Positions 35,001 through 43,372 of a stretch of 53,463 bases of DNA are shown piece by piece (within the stretch, counting starts at the first letter, position 1; every line of letters begins with the position of its first letter). Where the stretch lies: contig SLQW01000105.1 in assembly GCA_007131295.1 (NCBI GenBank), positions 1 to 53,463 of the forward strand, read 5' to 3'. The notes under the pieces were generated by a model. The model saw only the letters and a program-made list of their open reading frames with translations. It had not been told where the DNA came from and made no database searches. This DNA comes from Pseudomonadales bacterium. Lineage in GTDB: Bacteria > Pseudomonadota > Gammaproteobacteria > Pseudomonadales > Azotimanducaceae. A program made the translations under genes and the position numbers.

Positions 35001-35169
35001 GGGCCGAGGCGCCGAGATAGAAGGTCTGGACCGAGACGATGGGCGGGCTGATGTCGGGATACTCGCGCAACGGCAGGCGGTCGAAGGAGAGCAGACCGAA
35101 GGCGATCAGAATCATGCTGAGAACGGCGGCGAAGACTGGCCGCCGAACGGAGACGTCTGAGAGGATCAT
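32002..35169 (-). CDS. RND-family efflux pump, inner-membrane transporter
   Basis: A 1055-residue HAE1-type proton-driven pump. It has the usual two-fold layout: transmembrane helix 1, a large periplasmic porter domain, six helices, a second periplasmic domain and six more helices. The helix-4 proton-relay acids are in LALVLAIGLVVDDAIVVLEN, and GMLITFGLALLIVFLVLAAQ marks the second half. N-terminal SVRRPVFAAVLSMILIAFGL and FDRLPLREYPDISPP are classic. It exports amphiphilic drugs or metabolites with a membrane-fusion protein and a TolC-like channel. ATG 35169 overlaps the fusion protein's stop. No outer-membrane channel gene is present here. Confidence 0.95.
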   Translation of the reverse strand: MILSDVSVRRPVFAAVLSMILIAFGLLSFDRLPLREYPDISPPIVSVQTFYLGASAQVVETRITQLLENSIAGVEGIRTVSSESRDGISNITVEFDVGRDIDAAANDVRDRVSRVMNQLPDEADPPQIAKADTNTQQIMWVSLSSDRMNQLELSDYANRFIQDRLAMVQGVARVNIGGERRFAMRVWLDREAMAARGLTSADVETALRRENLELPAGRVESREREFTVRVLRSFAQADDFRQLVLRRGDDGYLVRLGDVARVEVGPENERSELRANAAATVGLGIAAQAVANVLDTANAVKDELALISAGLPEGMEIVYGYDASIYIESAIFEVYRTLMIATGLVILVIYLFLGSVRAMIIPALTVPVSLTAAFIFLYAMDFSVNLLTLLALVLAIGLVVDDAIVVLENIYRRVEKGEPPLLAAYKGARQVGFAVIATTAVLVAVFVPIAFMEGNLGRLFSEFALALAGAVVFSSLVALTLTPMMSSKLLSADTARSGLTHYVDRAFNFFADHYSSSLDWLLKHPSMVILALIAVVLAGGQLFRMVPSEYAPQEDRSSFFVLMNAPEGASFEYSQRYMREVEAPLLELLERGEAYRVLTSVPRFGSGADVNNGIAIVSLETWGNRDRSANEIIGEMFGRFSQISGVRAFPIQPGGLGQRGFATELQFVIGGDTYEQLADWRDRLMERASENERLLNLDSDYREVKPQLIIEVDRDRAADLGVSISTVGRTLETMLGSRRVTTYIDRGEEYDVILQADRAERSTPQDINNIYVRSDISGELVPLSSLVTFTERGEAGALNRFNRLRSITISANLAPGYPLGEALDYMERIAAEELPAIARIDYRGQSREFRDASSGMLITFGLALLIVFLVLAAQFESFVHPVIIMATVPLAVAGALLGLFLMGATLNVYSQIGIVMMVGLAAKNGILIVEFANQLRDAGRTIEQAIREAARLRLRPIVMTAISTAVGVTPLIIGGGAGAASREAIGVVVFSGVLFATFLTLGVVPAFYQMLARFTRSPDAVSQELEELSEADQRARSARAGGGGTLQGAPSDKAR

Positions 35170-36287
35170 CCGCCGACCTCCGGCGCCACGGGGGCGCGGT
35201 CCCGCATGAGTGCCAGCGCATCGACCTCGCGCTGAACGCGAACTTCACTGCCCTCGCGCAGCCGTAATCCGCCTTCCACCACCACCGTATCGCCCTCCTG
35301 GAGTCCGGAGGTGATCTCGGCGACGCCCGGCTGGCGGCTCCCCAATGTGACGCGCACCTGCTGCGCCTTGCCGTCACGAATCCGGAATACGAACTGATCA
35401 TCACCGCGAGGACTGAGCGCGGATTCGGGCACCATGAGCCCCTGACGCTCGTCACGGACCAGGTCCACCAGCATCAGCATGCCCGGACGCAACAACCGCT
35501 CGTCATTGGGCAGCTCGGCGCGGATCGCCACTGCCCGCGTGACCGGATCCACCCGCGGGCTGATCTGCGCCACCTCACCATGGAACACCCGATCCGGCCA
35601 CGCCGCGGTGCGGCTGCGGATCGTTGCACCGGTACGGAGCACAGACAGGAAACCTTCGGGGACGGAGAAATCGAGTCTTATCGGACGCACATCGTCCAGG
35701 GTGGTGATGGTGGTACCGGAGGCGATGCGGGCCCCGGGACTCACTTCACGGAGACCGAGCTGGCCGGCGAAGGGGGCTCGGATCTCGCGTTCCTGCAGCC
35801 GCGCCTGAATCGCCTCCACCCTGGCCTCAGCCGCCTCGACGCGCGCCCGCTGCTCATCCCGCTGGGAGATGGCCGCGGAGCTGGTGGCGACCAGGCGCTG
35901 CAGACGCTCGAGCTGCTGGCGCTGGTCTGAGAGGTTGGCCTGTGCTTCGGCGAGCTGGGCCCGCTCCTCGGCAGAGTTCATGACCACCAGGAGTTGCCCT
36001 GCCTCAACCTCCTCCCCTTCCCGAAACAGAATGCGCTCGATCCGATCGGATACGTTCGCCGTAATCTCGATGGATTCGTTCGCCCGGGTAGAGCCCACCG
36101 CCTGCAGCGTATCGACGAAGGGAGCCGTCACGACTTCGGAGACCACTACGGGCACCGGTCCACCGCCGCCGCGTGCTGCAGGCTGGCTCGACTCCTCCTG
36201 AATGCGCAGCACCACTGCCACCGCCAATGCGATCACCACCACGCCGATGATGATGGAGATGACGTGCTGCTCGAGGAACTGCTTCAT
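35166..36287 (-). CDS. RND periplasmic membrane-fusion (adaptor) protein
   Basis: A 373-residue HlyD/AcrA-type adaptor. One N-terminal membrane helix (about 9-28) anchors it. Two half lipoyl domains flank an alpha-hairpin (about 85-150, AEERAQLAEAQANLSDQRQQ onward), then the beta-barrel (RPIRLDFSVPEGFLSVL) and membrane-proximal domain (GLMVPESALSPRGDDQFVF). It links the pump at 32002-35169 to an outer-membrane channel encoded elsewhere. The start is ATG 36287, where the hydrophobic anchor begins; an upstream extension of the frame has no support. It heads the minus-strand run that ends at 26168. Confidence 0.93.
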   Translation of the reverse strand: MKQFLEQHVISIIIGVVVIALAVAVVLRIQEESSQPAARGGGGPVPVVVSEVVTAPFVDTLQAVGSTRANESIEITANVSDRIERILFREGEEVEAGQLLVVMNSAEERAQLAEAQANLSDQRQQLERLQRLVATSSAAISQRDEQRARVEAAEARVEAIQARLQEREIRAPFAGQLGLREVSPGARIASGTTITTLDDVRPIRLDFSVPEGFLSVLRTGATIRSRTAAWPDRVFHGEVAQISPRVDPVTRAVAIRAELPNDERLLRPGMLMLVDLVRDERQGLMVPESALSPRGDDQFVFRIRDGKAQQVRVTLGSRQPGVAEITSGLQEGDTVVVEGGLRLREGSEVRVQREVDALALMRDRAPVAPEVGG

Positions 36288-36481
36288 GGGACGGCGCTCG
36301 GCGACAACAGAAGTGCTGCAGGCAAGATATACGCCAACAGGGATAATGCGCCCGACCCGGCTGGAGCTGCCGGAATCGAATTGTGCAGTGCGGGTGCAGG
36401 GAAAGCCAGCAGCCTTGCCTGCAGCCGGCATGCGGTACACTGCATGGAACGGGCCACAGGAACAGGACGAGTGCGGTGTCC

Positions 36482-37642
36482 ATGCCCGAAAATCTGATCG
36501 TCAGGATCCAGCACAGCATCGAGGACATTCCCGCCGCGGAATGGGACGCCTGCGCGTGCCCACCACAATCGCCACGGAATCCATTTCTGACCCACGCCTT
36601 TCTGCACGCCGCGGAGGCCAGCGGATCTGCCGTCGCCGAACGCGGCTGGCAGGCCGCCCACGTGTGTGTCGAAGACGCTGCCGGCACGCTGCTCGCGGCG
36701 GCACCCGCATACCTCAAGTCCCACTCCATGGGCGAGTACGTCTTCGACCACGCCTGGGCGGATGCGTTCGCGCGGGCCGGTGGGAACTACTACCCGAAAC
36801 TCCTGAGCGCGGTTCCCTTCACCCCTGCTACGGGCCCGCGGCTGCTGACCCGGGCCGATGGTGAGGCCGGCGCCGTGCTGCGCGACCAGCTCATCACCGG
36901 CTGCATCGAGGCCGCTCGCCAGCTCGAGGTGTCATCTCTGCACTTCAACTTCCTAACCCGGCCGGAGTGGGAGCGTCTTGGCGAACTCGGTCTGCTCAAG
37001 CGCATGGATCAGCAGTTCCACTGGCGCAACGAGGGCTACCACAGTTTCGACGACTTCCTAGCTGCACTCGCCTCGAAGAAACGTAAGAATCTGAAGCGCG
37101 AACGCCGGGAAGCGTTGAGTGAGGGCGTCAGCATCGAGTGGGTCACCGGGGCGGACCTGACAGAGGCGCACTGGGATGCGTTCTACGCCTTCTACATCGA
37201 CACCGGCGCGCGCAAGTGGGGCCGGCCATACCTGACCCGGGAATTCTTCAGTCGCATCGGTGAGACCATGGCCGACGAGGTGCTGCTGATCCTGTGCCGG
37301 CGCGCCGGGCGGTACATTGCCGGGGCCCTGAACTTCATCGGCTCCGATACGCTCTACGGCCGCAACTGGGGCTGTGTCGAGGATCATCGTTTCCTCCACT
37401 TCGAGACCTGCTACTACCAGGCGATCGAGTTCGCCATCGACCGGAAGCTGCAGTGCGTCGAGGCCGGTGCCCAGGGCGCTCACAAAGTCGCTCGTGGCTA
37501 TCTGCCGGCCGCCACCTACAGCGCCCACTGGATCGGTCATCCCGGACTGCGTGACGCCGTCGCCGAGTACCTCCAACGGGAACGCGCCTGGGTCAGCGAG
37601 GACATCGACGCAGTCAACGCCCACAGCCCATACAGGAGCTGA
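36482..37642 (+). CDS. FemAB-like/GNAT acyltransferase-fold protein (DUF482-type)
   Basis: A 386-residue protein of the peptidogalycan-biosynthesis/FemAB-like family (PF04339). Typical features are NPFLTHAFLHAAEASG near the N-terminus, HSMGEYVFDHAWADAFAR, FLAALASKKRKNLKRERRE and the C-terminal WGCVEDHRFLHFETCYYQ with GAQGAHKVARGYLP. The fold resembles GNAT acyltransferases; no activity is known with certainty. The start is ATG 36482, with GTG 36476 a possible alternative. It is followed after 1 base by the quinone oxidoreductase gene. Confidence 0.88.
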   Translation: MPENLIVRIQHSIEDIPAAEWDACACPPQSPRNPFLTHAFLHAAEASGSAVAERGWQAAHVCVEDAAGTLLAAAPAYLKSHSMGEYVFDHAWADAFARAGGNYYPKLLSAVPFTPATGPRLLTRADGEAGAVLRDQLITGCIEAARQLEVSSLHFNFLTRPEWERLGELGLLKRMDQQFHWRNEGYHSFDDFLAALASKKRKNLKRERREALSEGVSIEWVTGADLTEAHWDAFYAFYIDTGARKWGRPYLTREFFSRIGETMADEVLLILCRRAGRYIAGALNFIGSDTLYGRNWGCVEDHRFLHFETCYYQAIEFAIDRKLQCVEAGAQGAHKVARGYLPAATYSAHWIGHPGLRDAVAEYLQRERAWVSEDIDAVNAHSPYRS

Positions 37643-37643
37643 A

Positions 37644-38607
37644 ATGCTCGCGATCGAATGCCAGGCCTACGGCCCGCCCGAATCCCTGGTCGTGGTGGAG
37701 CACGATGCCCCCGAGCCGGCACAGGGACAGGTCCGCATCCGGGTGCACGCCGCCGGCGTCAATTTTGTCGACGCCCTGTTCGTCTCCGGGGCCTACCAGG
37801 TAAAGATCCCGCCACCTTTTGTCCCGGGTAACGAGCTCGCCGGCGAGGTCGACGGTGTCGGCCCTGACGTCGAGGGCATCGCTGTGGGCGACCGGGTCAT
37901 GGCCCAGGTCGGCGTGGGTGCGTTCGCAGAGCAGGTCTGCGTGCCGGTTCGGGCCGTAAGACCGGTTCCGACTGGCATGTCGATGGAGGCGGCTGCCGCG
38001 TTTCAGCTCACCTACGCGACGGCCCTGTACGCACTGCGCGAGCGCGGCGCCATCCGGCCCGGGGAAACTGTCCTGGTGCTGGCCGCTGCCGGCGGCGTGG
38101 GGAGTGCCGCGGTGGATGTGGCCCGGCGGCTCGGGGCACGGGTCATTGCCGCCGCAGGCAGCGACGAGAAACTCGAACTCTGTCGCCGCCTTGGCGCCGA
38201 GGCCACGATCAATTACGACCGCGAGGACCTGAAGACCCGGGTGCGTGAACTCACCAACGGGGAAGGGGCGGATCTGGTCGTGGACCCGGTCGGGGGCCCC
38301 TACTCGGAGGCAGCGTTGCGAGCCACCGCGTGGGAAGGACGCTTCCTGGTGATCGGCTTCGCCGCCGGAGAGATTCCCCGCGTGCCGCTGAACCTTGCGC
38401 TGCTCCGCGGCTGCCAGATCGTCGGCGTCGACTGGGGCGCGCTGTCGCGGCAGCGGCCCGAGGAAACCCGGCCCGTGCTCGCCACCCTGGATGCATGGGC
38501 CAGCGCCGGCGAGCTGTCGCCGCTGGTCACGCGCACCTGGCCCCTGGCGGAGGCGGGCGCGGCGTTGCGCGCCGTCCTCGACCGTCAGGTGGCCGGCAAG
38601 GCGGTGG

Positions 38608-38633
<26 letters not shown>
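37644..38633 (+). CDS. Zinc-free NADPH:quinone oxidoreductase (MDR superfamily)
   Basis: A 329-residue medium-chain dehydrogenase/reductase. The GroES-like N-terminal half carries VHAAGVNFVDALFVSG and FVPGNELAGEVDGVG. The Rossmann half carries the NADPH loop VLAAAGGVGSAAVDVARRLG, where AAGGVG fits the quinone-oxidoreductase pattern. No zinc-ligand cysteines of alcohol dehydrogenases are seen. It reduces quinones or enones with NADPH, though the real substrate is unknown. The start is ATG 37644 with AGGAG upstream. The 3' end overlaps the convergent DUF3014 gene by 26 bases. Confidence 0.92.
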
Positions 38634-39423
<790 letters not shown>

Positions 39424-39574
39424 GTGTGTGTCTCCCGCACCTCGCTCAGGCCTCTAGACTACCCGCTCTGACGTTGATTCGGCTGACCGCGCGCGCTTCC
39501 ATTAGACTTCCACTTTTCGCAGCGGCGGCCCCTCGATGGTCTTCGCTGCATCTGACGACGACGGAGTGGCGCAG

Positions 39575-40987
39575 ATGAGCGCGACGCAGTTAAGCACCCG
39601 CAGTGTGGCCGACGCCCTCAGCGGGCTCGTTCCCCTGGGTGCACCGCTGCGGATTCAGGGCTGGGTCCGGACCCGACGCACGTCGAAGGGTGGTTTCTCC
39701 TTCATCGCGCTCAACGACGGTTCCTGCTTCGATGCGATTCAGGTCGTCGCGGATCAGGCGCTGGCCAATTACGACAGCGAGATCGTCCACCTCACGCCCG
39801 GCTGCGCTGTGGTCGTGGACGGTACACTGGTGGCGTCTCAGGGCAAGGGTCAGGACTTCGAAATCCAGGCGCGCGAGGTCGCGGTGATCGGCAACGTCGA
39901 AGACCCCGAGCACTACCCGATCGCGAAGAAGCGACATACCTTCGAATACCTGCGCAGCGTCGCCCACCTGCGGCCGCGTACGAACACCTTCGGCGCCATC
40001 GCCCGGGTGCGCAACTGTCTCGCGCAAGCGATCCATCGTTACTTCCACGAGCACGGTTTTCTCTGGGTCAACACGCCCATTATCACCGCCAGCGACTGCG
40101 AAGGCGCGGGCGAGCTGTTCCGCGTCAGCACCCTCGGTGCGGTCAACCCCCCGCGCACGGCGAACGGCGGCGCCGACTTCGACCAGGACTTCTTCGGCCA
40201 GGAGACCTATCTCACGGTGTCCGGCCAGCTGCAGGTCGAAAGCTACTGTCTCGCACTTTCCAAGGTGTACACCTTCGGCCCGACGTTCCGGGCCGAGAAC
40301 TCCAACACCAGCCGTCATCTCGCGGAATTCTGGATGGTGGAGCCGGAGGTGGCGTTCGCCGATCTCGCCGCAAACGCCACCCTCGCCGAAGATCTTCTGC
40401 GGTACCTGCTCACGCGGCTGCTCGAAGAACGCGCGGACGACATGGCGTTTTTCAACGAGCGCATCGATCCGGGGCTGATCGAGCGTCTGCAGCATGTAAT
40501 CGACTCCTCCTTCGAGCGTGTGCCCTACACCGAAGCGATCCACATTCTCGAGAAGGCACCCCGCAGCTTCGAGTTTCCGGTGGCCTGGGGCAAGGACCTG
40601 CAGAGCGAGCACGAACGCTATCTCACCGAGGAGCACGTCGGACGGCCAGTTGTCGTTACCGACTATCCAAAGGCGATCAAGGCCTTCTACATGCGCGTGA
40701 ATGACGACGACCGCACCGTGGCTGCCATGGACGTACTGGTACCCGGCGTCGGTGAGATCATCGGCGGCAGCCAGCGCGAGGAACGCCTCGCGGTCCTCGA
40801 TGCGCGCCTGGCCGAACAGGGCCTGGGCGACGAGCTCTGGTGGTACCGGGACCTGCGCCGCTACGGCACGGTCCCGCACGCCGGATTCGGCCTCGGCCTC
40901 GAACGGCTCCTGCTCTACGTCACCGGCATGGAGAACATTCGCGACGTGATCCCCTTCCCCCGTGTTCCGAACAATGCGAGCTTCTGA
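39575..40987 (+). CDS. asnS: Asparaginyl-tRNA synthetase
   Basis: A 470-residue class IIb synthetase that charges tRNA-Asn with asparagine in the cytoplasm. It has an OB-fold anticodon domain (about 20-110, [19 protein letters not shown]) and a catalytic domain with motif 2 [20 protein letters not shown] and motif 3 [12 protein letters not shown]. The ending [12 protein letters not shown] is typical. Length agrees with E. coli AsnRS (466). ATG 39575 is chosen because GGAG stands eight bases upstream and the length fits; the frame also opens at 39536. Divergent from DUF3014. Confidence 0.96.
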   Translation: MSATQLSTRSVADALSGLVPLGAPLRIQGWVRTRRTSKGGFSFIALNDGSCFDAIQVVADQALANYDSEIVHLTPGCAVVVDGTLVASQGKGQDFEIQAREVAVIGNVEDPEHYPIAKKRHTFEYLRSVAHLRPRTNTFGAIARVRNCLAQAIHRYFHEHGFLWVNTPIITASDCEGAGELFRVSTLGAVNPPRTANGGADFDQDFFGQETYLTVSGQLQVESYCLALSKVYTFGPTFRAENSNTSRHLAEFWMVEPEVAFADLAANATLAEDLLRYLLTRLLEERADDMAFFNERIDPGLIERLQHVIDSSFERVPYTEAIHILEKAPRSFEFPVAWGKDLQSEHERYLTEEHVGRPVVVTDYPKAIKAFYMRVNDDDRTVAAMDVLVPGVGEIIGGSQREERLAVLDARLAEQGLGDELWWYRDLRRYGTVPHAGFGLGLERLLLYVTGMENIRDVIPFPRVPNNASF

Positions 40988-41052
40988 GCGGAGGTTTGTC
41001 GGAATAGTCAGCAGCCGGCACACTGGAGGTGAGGCAATGGAGGTTTTGCATC

Positions 41053-41352
41053 ATGACGATTAGTGGATACGGACGCATGCTGCTGACCGCGGGCCTGCTG
41101 ACATTGGTTGGCGCCTGCGGTGACGGGCGCAGCCTCGACCCAGAGGCGGACTCGGCGCTCGACGAGGCGTTGGAGGAGACTCGGGACGACGCGAGTGAGT
41201 ACGCCGAGCGGGTCGAGGAGGAGATCGCAGACCGCGACTACGACGCCGAGGTGGAACGTATCACTGCAGAGCAGGCGGAGCGCGAGGCCGCCCTCGCGGA
41301 GGAAATGCCTGCCCGCGAAGCAGAAGCCGCGGAGGAAGAAGAGCAGCCGTGA
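41053..41352 (+). CDS. Small acidic lipoprotein
   Basis: A 99-residue protein with a lipoprotein signal (MTISGYGRMLL..., lipobox VGAC, Cys at about residue 22) and a strongly acidic, helical mature part dominated by Glu, Ala and Asp with a coiled-coil look. No family is recognised. The start is ATG 41053 with GGAGG upstream. It follows asnS by 65 bases on the same strand. The membrane-anchored acidic coil suggests an envelope spacer or cofactor, but this is only a guess from composition. Confidence 0.7.
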   Translation: MTISGYGRMLLTAGLLTLVGACGDGRSLDPEADSALDEALEETRDDASEYAERVEEEIADRDYDAEVERITAEQAEREAALAEEMPAREAEAAEEEEQP

Positions 41353-41599
41353 CCTTCGTTGTCACTGAGCGCAGGGGCCAGATTCTGACGATCCGCCGCA
41401 GTTGACCCGAGCACCTTCCACGCTCCGCCCTGCAACTTGACGCCGACCACCACGCGGCCGACAGCGGCGTGCAGCGGTTCGTCGGAGTCAGCGCGGGTAT
41501 GCTGACTGACCATAGGCCGCGCGACCTCGCCGGGAGCAGGTAGAGGCCGGGCCGCCAGATCGTGGAGATCACGGGCACTTTCCAGCATCGAGTAGAGCA

Positions 41600-43372
41600 T
41601 TGCCCCCGACCGAAGACACCCCACGCCGGGATTGGCGGATCCTGCTCCGGCTCGGACCCTGGCTCGCGCGGCAGCGCCTGCTGATCGGTTATGCCCTCGT
41701 GGCGTTCGCCGTGGCACGCCTGCTGGAGGCGGCGGTGCCACTGTTCCTGCGCGAAGTGATCGACCGCATCGACACGGGCAACCCGGCCCTCGTCGGACCG
41801 GTGCTCGGCATCGTCGCCTGCGTCCTGGCGCGGCTGTTGGTGGTGTCCAGCGCCCGCATGGGCATCCGCCAGGCCGGCATCAATCTGGTCTTCGACCTGC
41901 GCCAGACCTTGTTCGACCGCCTGCAGCGGCAGGGCGCGACGTTCTTCACCCGGCACACCGTTGGCGACATGATGACGCGCGCTGTCAGCGACCTCGGCCT
42001 GCTGCGGCGCCTGGTCAGCATGGGCACGATCATGGTCGTGGTGATGGTGTATGCCACCGTCATCGGCTTCGCGGCCATGTTCTATCTGGCGCCGTCGCTG
42101 GCGTGGATGGTGGCGCCGCCGCTGCCATTCATCGCCTGGTACGCGGCGCGGGCTGCGAAACGCATGAACGCCAGCTCACGCCGTACGCAGGAGCGTCTCG
42201 GTGAGCTCACGGAACGCACCCAGGAACGCTTCGGCGGCATCCGTACGCTCCAGGCCATGGCCCGGGAGGACGCGGAGATCGTCCGCTTCGAGGGGGACAA
42301 CCGCGCCTATGCCGATGCCTTCCGGGAGCAGGCCCGGGTCGCCTCCGCCATGACCTCGGTGATGCCCACCCTCGCCGCGGTGGCGACCCTGACCGTGATC
42401 GGCTACGGCGGCCATCTGGTGCTGAGCGAGCAGATCAGCAAGGGCACGTTCGTCGCGTTCTTCGCCTACGTGGCCATGGTCATCGGGCCGATGCGCAGCA
42501 TGGGGTTCCTGGTGAACCTGGTGCAGCGCGCGGCGGTGGCCGGGACCCGGGTGTTCGAGGTCCTCGACCTGGAACCGGAGATCGCCGACCGCCCGAGCGG
42601 CAACACGCCTGCGCGCATGACCGGTGCGCTCAGCGCCCACGACCTGCACTTCACCCACCCCGGCAGCGAACGACCGGCGCTGGCGGGCATCGACCTCACG
42701 ATCACAGCCGGTGAGACCGTCGCCGTGATGGGCCGGGTCGGTGCGGGCAAGTCGACCCTGCTCTGCCTGTTCGCACGTCTGCTCGAGGCGCCGGCGGGCA
42801 GCGTGCGGATCGACGGCCATCCGGTGGCGGACTGGCCGCTCGAGGAACTGCGGCGGCAGGTGGCGCTGGTGCCCCAGGATGCGTTCCTGTTTGCCCAGCC
42901 CATGCAGGAGAACCTGAGCTACGACGATCCGACCCGGGCGCTGGAGCCGATTCTCGGTGCAGCGGAAGCCGCAGACCTGGAGTCGACCATCGCCGAACTG
43001 CCCCAGGGCGTCGCCACCCTGATTGGCGAACGCGGCGTGACCCTCTCCGGCGGCCAGCGGCAACGCACCACACTTGCGCGAGGCATCATCCGCTCAGCAC
43101 CGGTACTGCTGCTCGACGACTGCTTCGCCAGCGTCGACACCGACACCGAAGAGCGCATTCTCGGCCGCCTGCTCGCGGAACGCCGCGGCCAGACCACCCT
43201 CATGGTCACCCATCGGGTGTCCACCGCACGCCGCGCGAATCGCATCCTGGTGCTGGAAGACGGACGCGTAGAAGGTTTCGGGCACCACGAGGACCTGCTT
43301 GCAAACGGCGGCTGGTATGCCGAGCTGGCGGGGGCACAGCGCGATGCGGCGCTCCGGGCGAAGGCGTCATGA
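41600..43372 (+). CDS. ABC exporter half, degenerate-site subunit (MdlA-like)
   Basis: A 590-residue ABC half-transporter: six transmembrane helices (about 25-310), then the nucleotide-binding domain with Walker A GRVGAGKST, signature LSGGQRQR and Walker B VLLLDDCFASVD. After Walker B an Asp replaces the catalytic Glu, as in MdlA and other asymmetric heterodimers. It should pair with the next subunit, which keeps the Glu. The start is TTG 41600 with a weak site. Its stop overlaps the next start (ATGA). Substrate unknown; such pairs export lipids, peptides or drugs. Confidence 0.92.
   Translation: MPPTEDTPRRDWRILLRLGPWLARQRLLIGYALVAFAVARLLEAAVPLFLREVIDRIDTGNPALVGPVLGIVACVLARLLVVSSARMGIRQAGINLVFDLRQTLFDRLQRQGATFFTRHTVGDMMTRAVSDLGLLRRLVSMGTIMVVVMVYATVIGFAAMFYLAPSLAWMVAPPLPFIAWYAARAAKRMNASSRRTQERLGELTERTQERFGGIRTLQAMAREDAEIVRFEGDNRAYADAFREQARVASAMTSVMPTLAAVATLTVIGYGGHLVLSEQISKGTFVAFFAYVAMVIGPMRSMGFLVNLVQRAAVAGTRVFEVLDLEPEIADRPSGNTPARMTGALSAHDLHFTHPGSERPALAGIDLTITAGETVAVMGRVGAGKSTLLCLFARLLEAPAGSVRIDGHPVADWPLEELRRQVALVPQDAFLFAQPMQENLSYDDPTRALEPILGAAEAADLESTIAELPQGVATLIGERGVTLSGGQRQRTTLARGIIRSAPVLLLDDCFASVDTDTEERILGRLLAERRGQTTLMVTHRVSTARRANRILVLEDGRVEGFGHHEDLLANGGWYAELAGAQRDAALRAKAS

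Noticed and set aside
33598-35160. Long plus-strand open frame (about 520 codons) opposite the RND pump
   Set aside because: The product is rich in Arg, His, Gln and Glu with no hydrophobic core, the usual antisense shadow of a GC-rich gene; the RND pump on the minus strand is unmistakable.
41238-41600. Minus-strand open frame covering the gap between the acidic lipoprotein and ABC exporter genes
   Set aside because: Its codon use in the gap is somewhat coding-like, but it runs antisense through the lipoprotein gene, has a Ser/Ala-rich low-complexity end there and matches no family I know. The 247-bp gap otherwise shows nothing.
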